A stretch of 5,096 nucleotides of DNA from Frankiales bacterium (GCA_019246495.1 JAFAQI010000293.1:1-5096), one strand, 5' to 3'; positions 1 through 5,096 are shown, counted from the stretch's first letter. Made by a program: numbers and translations. Notes: generated by a model from the letters alone, not told the origin.

Positions 1-1
1 G

Positions 2-1267
2 CGCAACGAGACCGACGGCTTGCAATACGCCGTCAACAGCACGAAGCCGGACTGGACGGTTGCGCAGCTCGAGAGCGCGAAGACGATCGATCCGCAGGCG
101 ACCGCGATGCTCCAGCTTCCGGCATCGGTGTCCCTCCAGGTGCGAAACCTGACGACTCATGTCCTCGCCGCCGCGCACGCCACGACCCCGTTCGACAAGG
201 CGCTCGCGATCCAGCAGTTCCTGACGAGCCCGCGGTTCACCTATGACGTGAACGTCGCGTCGTCCGCCAGTTCGGATGCGCTGGCGAACTTCCTGCTGCA
301 CACCCACCGCGGTTTCTGCCAGCAGTACGCGTCGGCCATGGCCGTCATGGCGCGCATCGCGCGCATCCCGTCGCGAGTCGCGGTCGGATTCACCCATGGT
401 GAACAGCAGGCCGACGGCACCTGGACGGTGACCACCCGGGACGCGCACGCCTGGCCGGAGCTCGAGTTCGGTGGCATCGGCTGGGTGCCCTTCGAACCGA
501 CTCCGCGCACCGACGGTCAGACGCAGGTGCCGAACTACGCCGTCGCGCAGTCCAATTCGAAGGCAGGCAAAGGCGGCGCCCCCGACCAGTCGCAGAAGAT
601 CGCCGCCGGCAAGCGGGGTGGCAAGGCGTCGGCACCGGTTCAGAGCCGCGCCCAGTTGCTGGACCACAACGTCGAGAAGGTGTCGACAGGCGGACGGGCA
701 GCCACGAGCGCGGCCGAGCACCACGGCAGCAGCGCGCGCGCGATCGCGGCGTGGAGTCTCCTCGTTCTAGCGCTGCTCTTTCTCGTCATCCCTGGTGTCG
801 TACGGATTGCCAGCCGCCGACGCAGGTGGCGGCACGCGGTCACCCCGGCGCAGGAGGCGAGTGCTGCGTGGGCGGAGCTGCGGGCAAGTGCGATCGACGC
901 CGACGCAGGCTGGATCGACGGGCTCAGCCCGCGTGCCACTGCGCGGGTGCTGCGCGCCGAGTCCGGCGCCTTTGCGACCGCCGAGATCCGGGCGCTCGAC
1001 CGGATCGTGGAGGCGGTGCAGCGGGCGTGGTACGCACCCGACGCGGACCGCGCGCGGACCGACACCCTCGAGCAGGATGTCGCCGACCTGCGGATCGCGA
1101 TGATGGCGGAGGCGACCATCTGGCAGCGGTTGGCCCGGCGGATCTGGCCGCGGTCGACGATGCAGTCGGGGCGTGAGCTGCTTGGGCGCTTCGGCGCGCT
1201 GCTCGACGCGAGTGACATGGCCGCGGCCCGCCTCCGCGCCCGGCTACGTCCCCGCCACGCTGGCTAA
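2..1267 (+). CDS. TgpA-like membrane transglutaminase, C-terminal part (5' end outside window)
   Basis: This is the 3' part of a gene whose frame is open to the window edge at base 2. A TTG at 20 is probably internal, since the family usually begins with a multi-pass DUF3488 membrane domain of several hundred residues, missing here. Numbering from that TTG codon, residues about 55-162 form a transglutaminase core: Cys100 in GFCQQYA, His143 in DAHAWPE and an acidic third position, Glu159 in GWVPFEPTP. A Gly/Ala/Lys/Gln-rich linker (about 165-240) leads to one transmembrane helix (about 242-264) ended by a run of arginines. A cytoplasmic DUF4129-like region (about 275-345) and a helical basic tail follow, with a TAA stop. 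By family knowledge the catalytic domain faces outward and may crosslink or hydrolyse peptide or protein bonds at the envelope; the substrate is unknown. Such genes usually follow moxR and DUF58 genes, which would lie to the left. Family call strong; biochemical role unproven. Confidence 0.9.
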   Translation, partial: RNETDGLQYAVNSTKPDWTVAQLESAKTIDPQATAMLQLPASVSLQVRNLTTHVLAAAHATTPFDKALAIQQFLTSPRFTYDVNVASSASSDALANFLLHTHRGFCQQYASAMAVMARIARIPSRVAVGFTHGEQQADGTWTVTTRDAHAWPELEFGGIGWVPFEPTPRTDGQTQVPNYAVAQSNSKAGKGGAPDQSQKIAAGKRGGKASAPVQSRAQLLDHNVEKVSTGGRAATSAAEHHGSSARAIAAWSLLVLALLFLVIPGVVRIASRRRRWRHAVTPAQEASAAWAELRASAIDADAGWIDGLSPRATARVLRAESGAFATAEIRALDRIVEAVQRAWYAPDADRARTDTLEQDVADLRIAMMAEATIWQRLARRIWPRSTMQSGRELLGRFGALLDASDMAAARLRARLRPRHAG

Positions 1268-1268
1268 G

Positions 1269-1294
1269 CGAGAACGCCGCCCCCGACAGGCTGG
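1269..1294 (+). repeat. Imperfect direct repeat, copy 1
   Basis: This copy begins two bases after the TAA of the transglutaminase gene. It matches 1377-1402 at 23 of 26 positions by eye: shared cgagaacgc, one mismatch, shared gcccccga, two mismatches, shared ggctgg. Unlike copy 2 it does not form the perfect 7-bp stem. Origin unknown; it could be a duplicated terminator remnant or a family of short intergenic repeats. Confidence 0.6.
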
Positions 1295-1348
1295 TGTGGT
1301 CAGGAACTGGTGGTGCCCAGCCCGTCGCGGGCAAGGCCGCAGGGAGCG

Positions 1349-1371
1349 TCGCGGCCCGGGGTTGGCCGCGA
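1349..1371. terminator. 8-bp-stem hairpin between convergent genes
   Basis: The arms TCGCGGCC (1349-1356) and GGCCGCGA (1364-1371) are perfectly complementary around a 7-base loop. The hairpin lies about 80 bases past the transglutaminase stop and about 40 past the DUF3040 stop. There is no T-run, so termination is inferred from position and stem strength only. Confidence 0.5.
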
Positions 1372-1376
1372 GCGAC

Positions 1377-1402
1377 CGAGAACGCAGCCCCCGAGGGGCT
1401 GG
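1377..1402 (+). repeat. Imperfect direct repeat, copy 2
   Basis: This is the second copy of the 26-nt repeat, 108 bases downstream of the first in the same orientation. It contains the perfect CAGCCCC/GGGGCTG stem, which in copy 1 is disrupted by the three differences between the copies. Confidence 0.6.
1385..1401 (-). terminator. Short GC hairpin just after the DUF3040 stop
   Basis: CAGCCCC (1385-1391) and GGGGCTG (1395-1401) form a perfect 7-bp stem with a 3-base loop. Read on the minus strand it starts 7 bases after the TAG of the DUF3040 gene and is followed by GCGTTCTC. That placement suits a factor-independent-like terminator for the minus-strand genes, possibly working in both directions. 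The lack of a U-tract keeps confidence moderate. Confidence 0.5.
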
Positions 1403-1408
1403 GTGCCG

Positions 1409-1798
1409 CTAGCGGTTGTCTTGGCGGCGTTGCCAGCGCTGCTCGAGCCTCGACTTCACCGACTCGCGCGGCCCGCGCGCAACGGCCCGGCCGGGGCCGT
1501 TGGCCGGGCGCGGCTGCCGCTGCCGGCCGGCCATGGCGAACCAGGCACCGCCCAGCATCGCGAGGAAGCCGACGACTCCGAGAACGACACCGACGACCGT
1601 GTTGCCGCCCTGGATGACGACGCCGGCGACCAGGAGGCCGAGGCCGACGAACACCAGGGCACCGGCGCGCAGCGCGCGAGCGCGTCGGAGGCTGCGGAGG
1701 TCCCGAACGCGCCAGGTCTGCGCGAACTTCGGGTCCTCGGCATAGAGCGCCTGCTCGATCTGCTCGAGCAGTCGCTGCTCGTGCTCGGAGAGCGGCAC
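1409..1798 (-). CDS. DUF3040 family small membrane protein
   Basis: This is a 129-residue protein starting at a GTG. The start was chosen because the family's typical N-terminus (PLSEHEQRLLEQIEQAL, then YAEDPKFA) begins exactly there, and because GGAGG lies 4 bases upstream. The reading frame stays open further upstream into dinB, but that extension is antisense-like noise. Residues 2-30 are a charged helix, probably cytoplasmic. Two transmembrane helices span about 43-63 and 67-89 with a short GGN turn. The tail (about 91-129) is rich in Arg, Gln and Pro and ends in a basic helix. I know of no assigned function for the family; it is widespread in Actinobacteria, often near dinB and the mraZ/division cluster (from memory). 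It is 64 bases downstream of dinB, and the gap carries its own promoter candidate, so expression independent of dinB is possible. Confidence 0.93.
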   Translation of the reverse strand: MPLSEHEQRLLEQIEQALYAEDPKFAQTWRVRDLRSLRRARALRAGALVFVGLGLLVAGVVIQGGNTVVGVVLGVVGFLAMLGGAWFAMAGRQRQPRPANGPGRAVARGPRESVKSRLEQRWQRRQDNR

Positions 1799-1802
1799 GG
1801 CT

Positions 1803-1807
1803 CCTCC
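1803..1807 (-). promoter_or_regulatory. Ribosome binding site fixing the DUF3040 GTG start
   Basis: GGAGG on the minus strand lies 4 bases before the GTG at 1798, within the longer purine stretch GGAGGAG. It is the clearest Shine-Dalgarno sequence in the window and settles the start codon in favour of 1798. Confidence 0.85.
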
Positions 1808-1820
1808 AACAGGTGTCGTC

Positions 1821-1839
1821 CCGCTCAGGATACGAGCGG
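1821..1839. repeat. Palindrome centred on the putative -10 box
   Basis: CCGCTC (1821-1826) and GAGCGG (1834-1839) are perfect 6-bp inverted arms around 7 bases that contain the TATCCT hexamer of the candidate promoter. It might be an operator, a small RNA hairpin ending dinB transcription, or chance in GC-rich DNA. Without a T-run or a known regulator match I cannot choose. Confidence 0.4.
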
Positions 1840-1849
1840 CGGCCGACAA
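1827..1849 (-). promoter_or_regulatory. Candidate RecA-NDp/PafBC-type DNA-damage promoter for the DUF3040 gene
   Basis: On the minus strand TTGTCGG (1849-1843) is followed by CC, 8 bases and TATCCT (1832-1827). The mycobacterial LexA-independent damage promoter is, from memory, TTGTCRGTG-N8-TAnnnT. Every strongly conserved position and the short spacing fit; only the weaker TG after TTGTCRG is CC here. Transcription would start near 1820, giving a leader of about 20 bases that includes the GGAGG and ends at the GTG of 1798. The spacing is too short for an ordinary -35/-10 pair, which argues for the PafBC class over a housekeeping promoter. Seen: the motif and its placement. Inferred: damage induction. 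Confidence 0.6.
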
Positions 1850-1862
1850 CGGAAAGCGGTCT

Positions 1863-3146
1863 TCACACCTTGGGGTTTCCGTTCCCGGGTCCGGAGGGTG
1901 CCGAACGCCGTCCGGAGGGCCGAACCTCCCGGTCGACCAGCGTCGCCGGCCGGACCGCTCCGGCGCCAAACCGGGCCGCCGCCTGGTCGGCTGCCTGCTC
2001 GGCGGCCCGCCACTCCTCGCCGCCGCCGCTGAGGGCGAGCTGCCGTGGCGTGGACTCGGCGTCGACGAGACCTTCGACCCGTACGCCGACCAGTCGCAGC
2101 CTCGCGCGTTGCAGACCGAGTGCCTCGTAAAGTCCCCGCGCGGTCTCATAGACCACTCGGGCGACGTCGGTCGGCTCGCCGAGGGTCTTGGAACGTGTGA
2201 TCGTCGTGAAGTCGGCGAACCGCACCTTGATGCTCACCGTCCGGCCGAGGCTGTCGGTCGCGCGCAGTCTCGCCGCGGTGCGTTCGGACAGCCGGAGCAG
2301 CTCGCGCAGGACGACCGCAGGGTCGTCCACGTCACGGGCAAACGTCTCCTCGGCGCCGATGCTCTTGTCGGGTTCTTGCGCCACCACGCTGCGCTCGTCG
2401 CGGCCCCACGCGAGGGCGAACAGATGTGCTCCGACGGCGTTGCCGAGCGCGCGACGTAACGTCGACTCGGGTGTCGTCGCGATGTCACCGATGGTGCGCA
2501 GCCCGAGTCGCGTCAGCGCCTCCTCGGTCTTCTCCCCCACGCCCCACAACGCGCCGACCGGCAGCGGGTGCAGGAACGCGACGACGTCGTCGCGCGGTAC
2601 GACGAGCAAGCCATCGGGCTTGGCTCGCGCGGACGCGAGCTTGGCAACGAACTTCGTGCTCGCGACACCGACCGAGCAGGTGATGCCTTGCTCGTCTTCG
2701 ACCCGCGCGCGGATCAGCTCACCGATCTGCCGCGGGGTGCCGAGTCGGCGTTGCGCACCGGCGACATCGAGGAACGCCTCGTCGAGAGCGAGCGGCTCGA
2801 CGAGCGGAGTGACCGACCGGAACACCTCCATGACACCGCGCGAGGCCTCGGCGTAGCTGTCATGGCTCGGCGGGATGACGGTCGCCTGCGGGCACAGCCG
2901 CCGGGCCCGGCCCATCGGCATCGCGCTGTGCACGCCGTACTCGCGCGCTTCGTAGGTCGCGGACAGCACCACCGAACGGCCGCCGAGACCACCGACGATG
3001 ACCGGCGTGCCGCGAAGCTCGGGACGGCTGCGCAGCTCGACCGATGCATAGAACGCATCCATGTCGATGTGCAGCACCGTGCAGCCGGTGTCGTCGCCGG
3101 TCGTGGCGGGCCGCGGGCCGGGGCGCTGAAGCTGACGTCGGCTCAC
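1863..3146 (-). CDS. dinB: DNA polymerase IV (Y-family translesion polymerase)
   Basis: This 427-residue protein copies past damaged template bases at the cost of fidelity. The palm starts at HIDMDAFYASVE, with catalytic Asp28, and continues to LDEAFLDV, with Asp122 and Glu123. Tyr33 sits at the steric-gate position that excludes ribonucleotides. SATYEAREYGVHSAMPM (about 62-78) is the nucleotide-binding finger segment. CSVGVASTKFVAKLAS (about 157-172), then KPDGL, is a Y-family signature. A helix-hairpin-helix thumb lies near 196-240 and the little finger at about 262-358. QLALS (369-373) resembles the clamp-binding QLxLF motif but has Ser in place of Phe. The last 20 or so residues are a basic, Pro/Gly-rich tail. 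The GTG start gives a 25-residue leader before HID; GGGGGG about 9 bases upstream is a modest ribosome site. A GTG at codon 24 is the alternative but has no visible site. The gene begins 15 bases after the methyltransferase stop, so the two are probably co-transcribed. I see no LexA box upstream. Confidence 0.97.
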   Translation of the reverse strand: MSRRQLQRPGPRPATTGDDTGCTVLHIDMDAFYASVELRSRPELRGTPVIVGGLGGRSVVLSATYEAREYGVHSAMPMGRARRLCPQATVIPPSHDSYAEASRGVMEVFRSVTPLVEPLALDEAFLDVAGAQRRLGTPRQIGELIRARVEDEQGITCSVGVASTKFVAKLASARAKPDGLLVVPRDDVVAFLHPLPVGALWGVGEKTEEALTRLGLRTIGDIATTPESTLRRALGNAVGAHLFALAWGRDERSVVAQEPDKSIGAEETFARDVDDPAVVLRELLRLSERTAARLRATDSLGRTVSIKVRFADFTTITRSKTLGEPTDVARVVYETARGLYEALGLQRARLRLVGVRVEGLVDAESTPRQLALSGGGEEWRAAEQAADQAAARFGAGAVRPATLVDREVRPSGRRSAPSGPGNGNPKV

Positions 3147-3161
3147 CTGCGCGGCCCCCCG

Positions 3162-3911
3162 TCAGTCCCGGTCGGCAAGCACGTGCAGCTGCGTCGCGAT
3201 CGGCAGGTAGTCGGGCAGCTCGGCCGCTGCGCGCTCGAGCTCGAGCAGCTCCGCGACGGCGTTGGGGTCGACGTCGAGAAGTGCGGGCGGCACGGTGTCG
3301 GCGAAGATGCGTACGCCGTGGATCGTCCGCGGTCGCAGGCCGGCCTCGGTGAGTGCGTCGCGCAGCTCGGCGAGGGAGAACCTGCGGGCGAGCGGATCGC
3401 CGTCGCCGGACGACCCGGTCGACGACGTGAGCAGCCGCTGCGCCTCGCCGAGCCGACCGGCACCGACGCGGGCGACGACGGCAGCGGTCGAGTTGGTGGC
3501 GAGGACGCTGGCGATGCCGCCCGGACGCAAGGCCTGGGCGATCGCACGCAACGCGACGAGTGAGTCGTCGACGACCTCCAGCACGCTGTGGCAGAGGACG
3601 ACGTCGAACTCTCCTGCGCCGACGACAGACGGGAGGTCGGCCGCGTCGCCTTGGAGCGCACGGACCTGTTGCGTCGTACCGGCTTCGGCAACTCTGCGCT
3701 CGAGTGCCGCGAGCGAGTCGGGGCTGGGATCGACGACGGTGACGTGATGGCCGAGCTGCGCGAGCGGTACGGCGAAACCACCACTGCCGCCGCCGGCGTC
3801 GAGCACCCGCAACGGAGCCGGGCCGAGACCGTCGAGCGCGGCGCGCAGGTAGTCCCAGACCACGGCGGTCCGCACGGATGTGCGGCCGCGCGACGCGCCG
3901 TCCCGCACCAT
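3162..3911 (-). CDS. Class I SAM-dependent methyltransferase, CmoM-like
   Basis: This 249-residue soluble protein has a Rossmann methyltransferase fold. Motif I is VLDAGGGSGG (36-45), with acidic Asp61 at the end of strand 2 for the SAM ribose, GDA at 88-90 for the adenine loop, FDVVLCHSVLEVV at 102-114 and LRPGGI at 128-133. The layout recalls E. coli CmoM (SmtA), which methylates 5-carboxymethoxyuridine at the tRNA wobble base. Points shared, from memory, are a VVWDYL-like helix before motif I, the LDAGGG form of motif I, an H-x-VLE segment, GVRIF (199-203), LELE near 223-226 and a closing YLPIATQLHVLA stretch. The substrate cannot be fixed from this, and actinobacteria are not known to me to carry the CmoA/CmoB steps, so no symbol is given. 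The ATG at 3911 is preceded by TAGGGT with 7 bases between, and no clear ribosome site, which suggests a leaderless transcript. It lies 15 bases before dinB. Confidence 0.9.
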   Translation of the reverse strand: MVRDGASRGRTSVRTAVVWDYLRAALDGLGPAPLRVLDAGGGSGGFAVPLAQLGHHVTVVDPSPDSLAALERRVAEAGTTQQVRALQGDAADLPSVVGAGEFDVVLCHSVLEVVDDSLVALRAIAQALRPGGIASVLATNSTAAVVARVGAGRLGEAQRLLTSSTGSSGDGDPLARRFSLAELRDALTEAGLRPRTIHGVRIFADTVPPALLDVDPNAVAELLELERAAAELPDYLPIATQLHVLADRD

Positions 3912-3918
3912 GCCCGCA

Positions 3919-3924
3919 ACCCTA
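3919..3924 (-). promoter_or_regulatory. Candidate -10 box for a leaderless methyltransferase-dinB transcript
   Basis: TAGGGT fits the actinobacterial TAnnnT -10 pattern and ends 7 bases before the ATG at 3911. Transcription would then start at or next to the start codon, the arrangement typical of leaderless actinobacterial mRNAs. It agrees with the absence of a good Shine-Dalgarno sequence. No convincing -35 hexamer is seen about 17 bases upstream, so this remains a weak call. Confidence 0.4.
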
Positions 3925-3975
3925 CGTGCTGCGCGGACGCGAACCGGGCACGTCGAGCGCGCCCCGGTGCTGCGG

Positions 3976-5004
3976 TCAGGCGATGCGCGTGACGACGAGC
4001 TTGAGGGTGCCGCGGGCCGACCAGTGCTGGAGGTCGTCGACGGTCAGCTGGAGCGGCGCCGACTTCGCGAGCGTCAACTTCATCCGGTAGGCGTGCGTCG
4101 GTGAGCAGCCGTGGCTTCCGGCCACCGCATGCCATGCGCTGTTGCCGTTGGCAAGCAGGTGCAGCGCCCCGATGGCGCCCTCGGTCTCGGCCGGCGGATG
4201 CTTGGTCCAGGTCCGGCCGTCGACCGTGCTGCACGCCGCGTCGGCGCGGTGACGCCGCTGCCCGTCGTAGAGGTAGCTGCCGGTCACGTCGAGGCGGTAG
4301 GTCGCGCCGCGCACGAGCTTCAGCACCGGTTGCGCGCCACCTTGCTGCGCGTCGACCTTGACGGTGCGCGGGGCGTGCAGCTTCTTCAATGCGGGAACCG
4401 GTGCAGGCATCGGGGCGCGGACCTTGCCGGTCCAGAACGACGTCTTCTTCATCGCGCCCGACCAGTCGAACGAGATGTGCATGTGGTCGACGTGACATGC
4501 GGTCGGGCCGGAGCAGTTGGTGTAGGGCTCCCAGCGCTGACTCCACGAACCCCAGATGCGCTTGTTCCAGATCACGTACATGATGCCGAGCCGCCGAACC
4601 ATCGCGTCGCGGTTGCCGTTGCTGTCCGTCGCGAACAGCCACGCGAGAAATGCCTTGCCCTGCGCGCGTTGCTTCGCGTTGCGGTGGTCGACGCCCCAGT
4701 CGATCGCCCGGCCGTCGTAGTGCTCGCTCGTGTCCGAGCCGCAGGCGCGAACGGTGCTGATGACCGCGGTGCCCTTGTAGGTGTCGGTCAGCACGTTCTT
4801 GAACGCCGTGATGCCGGGCTTCTCGTGCGGGTCGCAGAAGGTCTGCGGCTGGTAGGGCGGCATGACCTCGATCGTGGCGGGCAGCGTGACCGGCGCGTTC
4901 GGCGTGACCGCGGCGGCAGGCCCGGCGGTCGCGGCGACGAGAGCAACGCTGCACAGCGACGTCGCGAGACAAGCTGCGGCGAGCCGCGTGGTTTTCCGGG
5001 CCAT
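3976..5004 (-). CDS. Secreted zinc peptidase-like protein (M15/ARB-07466-like fold) with C-terminal beta-rich domain
   Basis: This 342-residue protein starts at ATG with a signal peptide: a basic N-region (ARKTTR), a hydrophobic core and probable cleavage after Ala32 in GPAAA-VT. No twin arginine or lipobox is seen. Residues about 50-193 resemble the ARB-07466-like domain of the Hedgehog/DD-peptidase fold. His95 and Asp102 form a perfect HxxGxAxD zinc motif, and DHMH at 173-176 supplies Asp173 as possible base and His176 as third ligand, the DxxH form seen in some M15 enzymes. GRAIDWGVDHRN, GIMYVIWN and SFWTG are family-like stretches. A Pro/Ala linker (about 196-212) leads to a strand-rich domain (212-342) of unknown family. 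The mature protein has six cysteines (57, 88, 164, 170, 258, 300), suiting three disulfides outside the cell. A wall-peptide substrate is likely but unproven. No strong ribosome site precedes the ATG. The 64-nt gap to the methyltransferase may end this unit: CCGGGC (3944-3949) and GCCCCGG (3961-3967) can pair with a bulge. Confidence 0.8.
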   Translation of the reverse strand: MARKTTRLAAACLATSLCSVALVAATAGPAAAVTPNAPVTLPATIEVMPPYQPQTFCDPHEKPGITAFKNVLTDTYKGTAVISTVRACGSDTSEHYDGRAIDWGVDHRNAKQRAQGKAFLAWLFATDSNGNRDAMVRRLGIMYVIWNKRIWGSWSQRWEPYTNCSGPTACHVDHMHISFDWSGAMKKTSFWTGKVRAPMPAPVPALKKLHAPRTVKVDAQQGGAQPVLKLVRGATYRLDVTGSYLYDGQRRHRADAACSTVDGRTWTKHPPAETEGAIGALHLLANGNSAWHAVAGSHGCSPTHAYRMKLTLAKSAPLQLTVDDLQHWSARGTLKLVVTRIA

Positions 5005-5096
5005 GGTTGTGGTGCTCGACCGGTTGACCCCGTGCGTGAAGGGTCCGCCAGAGTGATGTGGCCGAACCGATAGCCGGGCAGATCACCCCCAATGCG
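5005..5096. other. Upstream region of the secreted protein gene
   Basis: These 92 bases lead into the ATG at 5004. I find no good Shine-Dalgarno sequence, no recognisable riboswitch and no convincing -10/-35 pair for the minus strand. A TTGACC on the plus strand (5024-5029) lacks a matching -10. The promoter is either weakly conserved or lies beyond the window. Confidence 0.5.

Larger units (their letters stand above)
1268..1408. other. Convergent intergenic region with hairpins and a short repeat
   Basis: These 141 bases separate the 3' ends of the transglutaminase gene (+) and the DUF3040 gene (-). I see no coding signal. The region holds an 8-bp-stem hairpin, a 7-bp-stem hairpin and two copies of a 26-nt imperfect repeat, listed separately. 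The layout suggests transcription termination from both sides. Neither hairpin is followed by a strong T-run, as is usual for GC-rich actinobacteria. Confidence 0.8.

Noticed and set aside
1310..2032. Open frame of 240 codons on the plus strand across DUF3040 and the dinB end
   Set aside because: It is antisense to the clearly recognised DUF3040 gene and the intergenic hairpins, with low-complexity composition and no homology I recognise.
1799..2149. N-terminal extension of the DUF3040 frame to 2149
   Set aside because: The extension overlaps the 3' end of dinB in another frame, while the family N-terminus and a GGAGG site fix the start at 1798.
2364..2385. Second TTGTCGG, inside dinB on the plus strand
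   Set aside because: There is no TAnnnT at the required distance, and it is within coding sequence with no gene start downstream.
2568..3563. Open frame of 331 codons on the plus strand
   Set aside because: It is antisense to dinB and the methyltransferase, which have complete catalytic motifs; its composition (Arg, Gly, Asp, Ala) is that of a complementary-strand shadow.
3938..3955. Possible LexA box (CGAAC half-site) upstream of the methyltransferase-dinB pair
   Set aside because: Only the left half fits; the right half reads CACG where GTTCG is needed, so it is not a palindromic SOS box.
5024..5056. Plus-strand promoter starting at TTGACC
   Set aside because: No TAnnnT-like -10 lies 16-19 bases downstream, and no plus-strand gene start follows within the window.
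4111..5073. Open frame of 320 codons on the plus strand
   Set aside because: It is antisense to the secreted protein, whose signal peptide, zinc motifs and cysteine pattern are convincing; no domain or start signal supports it.
3143..5092. Open frame of 649 codons on the minus strand
   Set aside because: It overlaps the secreted protein and methyltransferase genes in another frame, has an Arg/Ala/Pro/Ser-rich composition typical of GC-rich shadows, and shows no recognisable domain.
5005..5096. c-di-AMP (ydaO-type) riboswitch upstream of the secreted protein
   Set aside because: Such elements precede some actinobacterial wall-hydrolase genes, but this leader is short and lacks the conserved purine-rich core segments I would expect.

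Overview
This GC-rich window comes from an actinobacterium. That call rests on a DUF3040 membrane protein (a family I know only from Actinobacteria), an actinobacterial-type DNA polymerase IV, GTG starts, and a TgpA-type transglutaminase. The sequence does not fix a genus. I see no tRNA, rRNA, CRISPR array, transposase, phage gene or attachment site.

Layout: the left end (2-1267, + strand) is the 3' half of a TgpA-like membrane transglutaminase whose start lies outside the window. A 141-bp convergent intergenic region (1268-1408) follows, holding two hairpins and an imperfect 26-nt direct repeat. The rest is on the minus strand. In transcription order (right to left) it holds a secreted zinc-peptidase-like protein (5004-3976), a class I SAM methyltransferase resembling CmoM (3911-3162), DNA polymerase IV dinB (3146-1863) and a small DUF3040 membrane protein (1798-1409). 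The methyltransferase and dinB are 15 nt apart and probably co-transcribed. The 64-nt gaps on either side of that pair each contain a promoter candidate.

The best signal is not a gene. The dinB-DUF3040 gap contains TTGTCGG, then CC, 8 nt and TATCCT. This fits, including its unusual spacing, the LexA-independent DNA-damage promoter described in mycobacteria (RecA-NDp, used by PafBC). It lies just upstream of a well-placed GGAGG and the GTG of the DUF3040 gene. If real, it makes a small membrane protein of unknown function a DNA-damage-response gene, next to a translesion polymerase.

The genes do not form one pathway. TgpA, DUF3040 and dinB are, from memory, common neighbours near the mraZ/division cluster in actinobacteria. 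The secreted protein probably acts on the cell wall or another extracytoplasmic target. I found no convincing novel multi-gene system; most of the window is ordinary chromosomal core.
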